DNA of 7,767 bases from Pseudomonadota bacterium (GTDB lineage: Bacteria > Pseudomonadota > Alphaproteobacteria > Caulobacterales > Caulobacteraceae): positions 1 to 7,767 of the forward strand of contig JAEXJH010000187.1 of assembly GCA_023445955.1 (NCBI GenBank), in the 5' to 3' direction. The notes under the pieces are model-generated. The model ran no database searches, was not told the DNA's origin, and was given only the letters and a program-made list of their open reading frames with translations. Positions 6,982-7,767 of the stretch are shown one piece after another. Both the position numbers and the translations under genes were made by a program. Numbering within the stretch: position 1 is the first letter of the stretch; each line of letters begins with the position of its first letter.

Positions 6982-7767
6982 ATGCAAACCAAGTTCAAAC
7001 TTCTGACCACGACGGCTCTGACCGTCGCCGCGTTCCTGGGCGCGGCCCAGGCGCATGCTGCAGAGCCGGCCGCCGCGCCCGCGCCGGCCGCCAGCGACGT
7101 CTCGGAAGTCGACGCCATCGTCGTCACCGGCTTCCGTGACAGCCTGCTGCACGCCCGCGACCTGAAGCGCAAAGCCGTCGGCGCGGTGGACGTGATCGTC
7201 TCCGAGGACATCGCCGCCTTCCCCGACCTGAACCTGGCGGAGTCGCTGCAGCGCATCCCGGGCGTGACCATCTCGCGCGACAGCGGCGAAGGCCGCCAGA
7301 TCACCCTGCGAGGCCTGGGTCCGGACTTCACCCGCACCCAGCTGAACGGCATGGAAGTGCTGGGCAACACGGCTTCGGGCATGGACAACCGCGGCGGCGT
7401 CAGCCGCTCGCGCGCCTTCGACTTCAGCCTGTTCGCCTCGGAACTGTTCAACCGCGTGACGGTGCAGAAGTCGTACGCGGCCGAGCAGGACGAAGGCGGC
7501 ATCGGCGGCACCGTGCAGCTGCAGACCGCCAAGCCGTTCGACCATGCCGGCTTCAAGGCCGTGCTGTCGGCCAAGGGGCAGCGCAACAGCAACGCGGGCG
7601 ACAAGATCTCGCCGCGCGTGGTCGGCCTGATCTCCAACCGCTGGGGTAACTTCGGCGCCCTGGCCTCGATCGCCTACGGCGAGACCGACTCCAACGAGTT
7701 CGGCTATCGCAGCTTCAACTGGGGTCCGATCCGCGGCAACGCCGCCAACATCGGCGCGGGCGTAAGC
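6982..7767 (+). CDS. TonB-dependent outer-membrane receptor, N-terminal part (3'-truncated)
   Basis: The frame is open to the right edge and gives 262 residues; members of this group are usually 800-1,100 residues, so about a quarter is present. A signal peptide is clear: K4/K6, a hydrophobic core at 8-22 and a likely cut after A-H-A26. An Ala/Pro linker (27-38) and a TonB box-like D44-A-I-V-V-T-G follow. The plug spans about 62-187, with V-x-V-I-V-S-E-D-I (70-77), F-P-D-L-N-L-A-E-S-L-Q-R-I-P-G-V (80-95), I-T-L-R-G-L-G (107-113), L-N-G-M-E (121-125) and E-G-G-I-G-G-T-V (171-178). These are hallmarks of the Xanthomonas/Caulobacter receptor family. There is no N-terminal STN signalling domain, so it does not directly signal to an anti-sigma factor. 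It imports an unknown ligand, often a glycan or siderophore in this group. No substrate-linked gene lies in the window. Confidence 0.93.
   Translation, partial: MQTKFKLLTTTALTVAAFLGAAQAHAAEPAAAPAPAASDVSEVDAIVVTGFRDSLLHARDLKRKAVGAVDVIVSEDIAAFPDLNLAESLQRIPGVTISRDSGEGRQITLRGLGPDFTRTQLNGMEVLGNTASGMDNRGGVSRSRAFDFSLFASELFNRVTVQKSYAAEQDEGGIGGTVQLQTAKPFDHAGFKAVLSAKGQRNSNAGDKISPRVVGLISNRWGNFGALASIAYGETDSNEFGYRSFNWGPIRGNAANIGAGVS

Noticed and set aside
6867..7637. A 256-codon open frame on the minus strand within the TonB receptor
   Set aside because: The plus strand encodes an unambiguous signal peptide, TonB box and plug. The minus-strand product is Ser/Arg/Ala-rich and shows no family features.

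Overview
The window looks like chromosomal DNA of a GC-rich alphaproteobacterium, most likely Caulobacter or a close relative. The support is the strong G/C bias at third codon positions, a TonB-dependent receptor of the Xanthomonas/Caulobacter type at the right edge, a cupin-like (JmjC-fold) protein of a kind common in Caulobacterales at the left edge, and -10-like elements resembling the Caulobacter housekeeping consensus GCTANAWC. I see no transposase, integrase, tRNA, rRNA, CRISPR array or other clear sign of transfer. The species call is inference from style and family content, not from a database match.

Layout, left to right. (1) 1-793 (+): the 3' part of a JmjC/cupin-like Fe(II) oxygenase-fold gene. 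It converges on (2) 790-1200 (-), a GFA-fold zinc protein; their stop codons overlap within one CTAG. (3) 1384-1857 (+), a small DUF4126 membrane protein, and (4) 1860-3242 (+), a class I FAD disulfide-reductase-like flavoprotein, are 2 nt apart and clearly form an operon. (5) 3372-4442 (+), an FMN Old Yellow Enzyme, converges on (6) 4439-5089 (-), a NIPSNAP protein, again through a shared CTAG. (7) 5103-6755 (-), a COG2509 FAD-dependent dehydrogenase, lies just upstream of the NIPSNAP gene and forms an operon with it. (8) 6982-7767 (+), a TonB-dependent receptor, runs off the right edge. Its first 262 residues (signal peptide, TonB box, plug, start of barrel) are readable.

The central 4.9 kb is a redox block: two FAD enzymes and one FMN enzyme of unrelated folds, with a small membrane protein and a dimeric alpha/beta-barrel protein as partners in two separate operons. 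None has an assignable physiological substrate. The most interesting unit is the DUF4126/flavoprotein pair. The flavoprotein has a complete disulfide-reductase active site (CxxxxC, HPxxxE) and lacks MerA hallmarks, so a default 'mercuric reductase' label would mislead. The 226-nt intergenic region before the receptor holds a perfect 12-bp palindrome, a plausible operator, and a -10 element that would give the divergent COG2509 gene a leaderless transcript. I did not find a clearly new defence or mobile system; the findings below are modest, specific leads.
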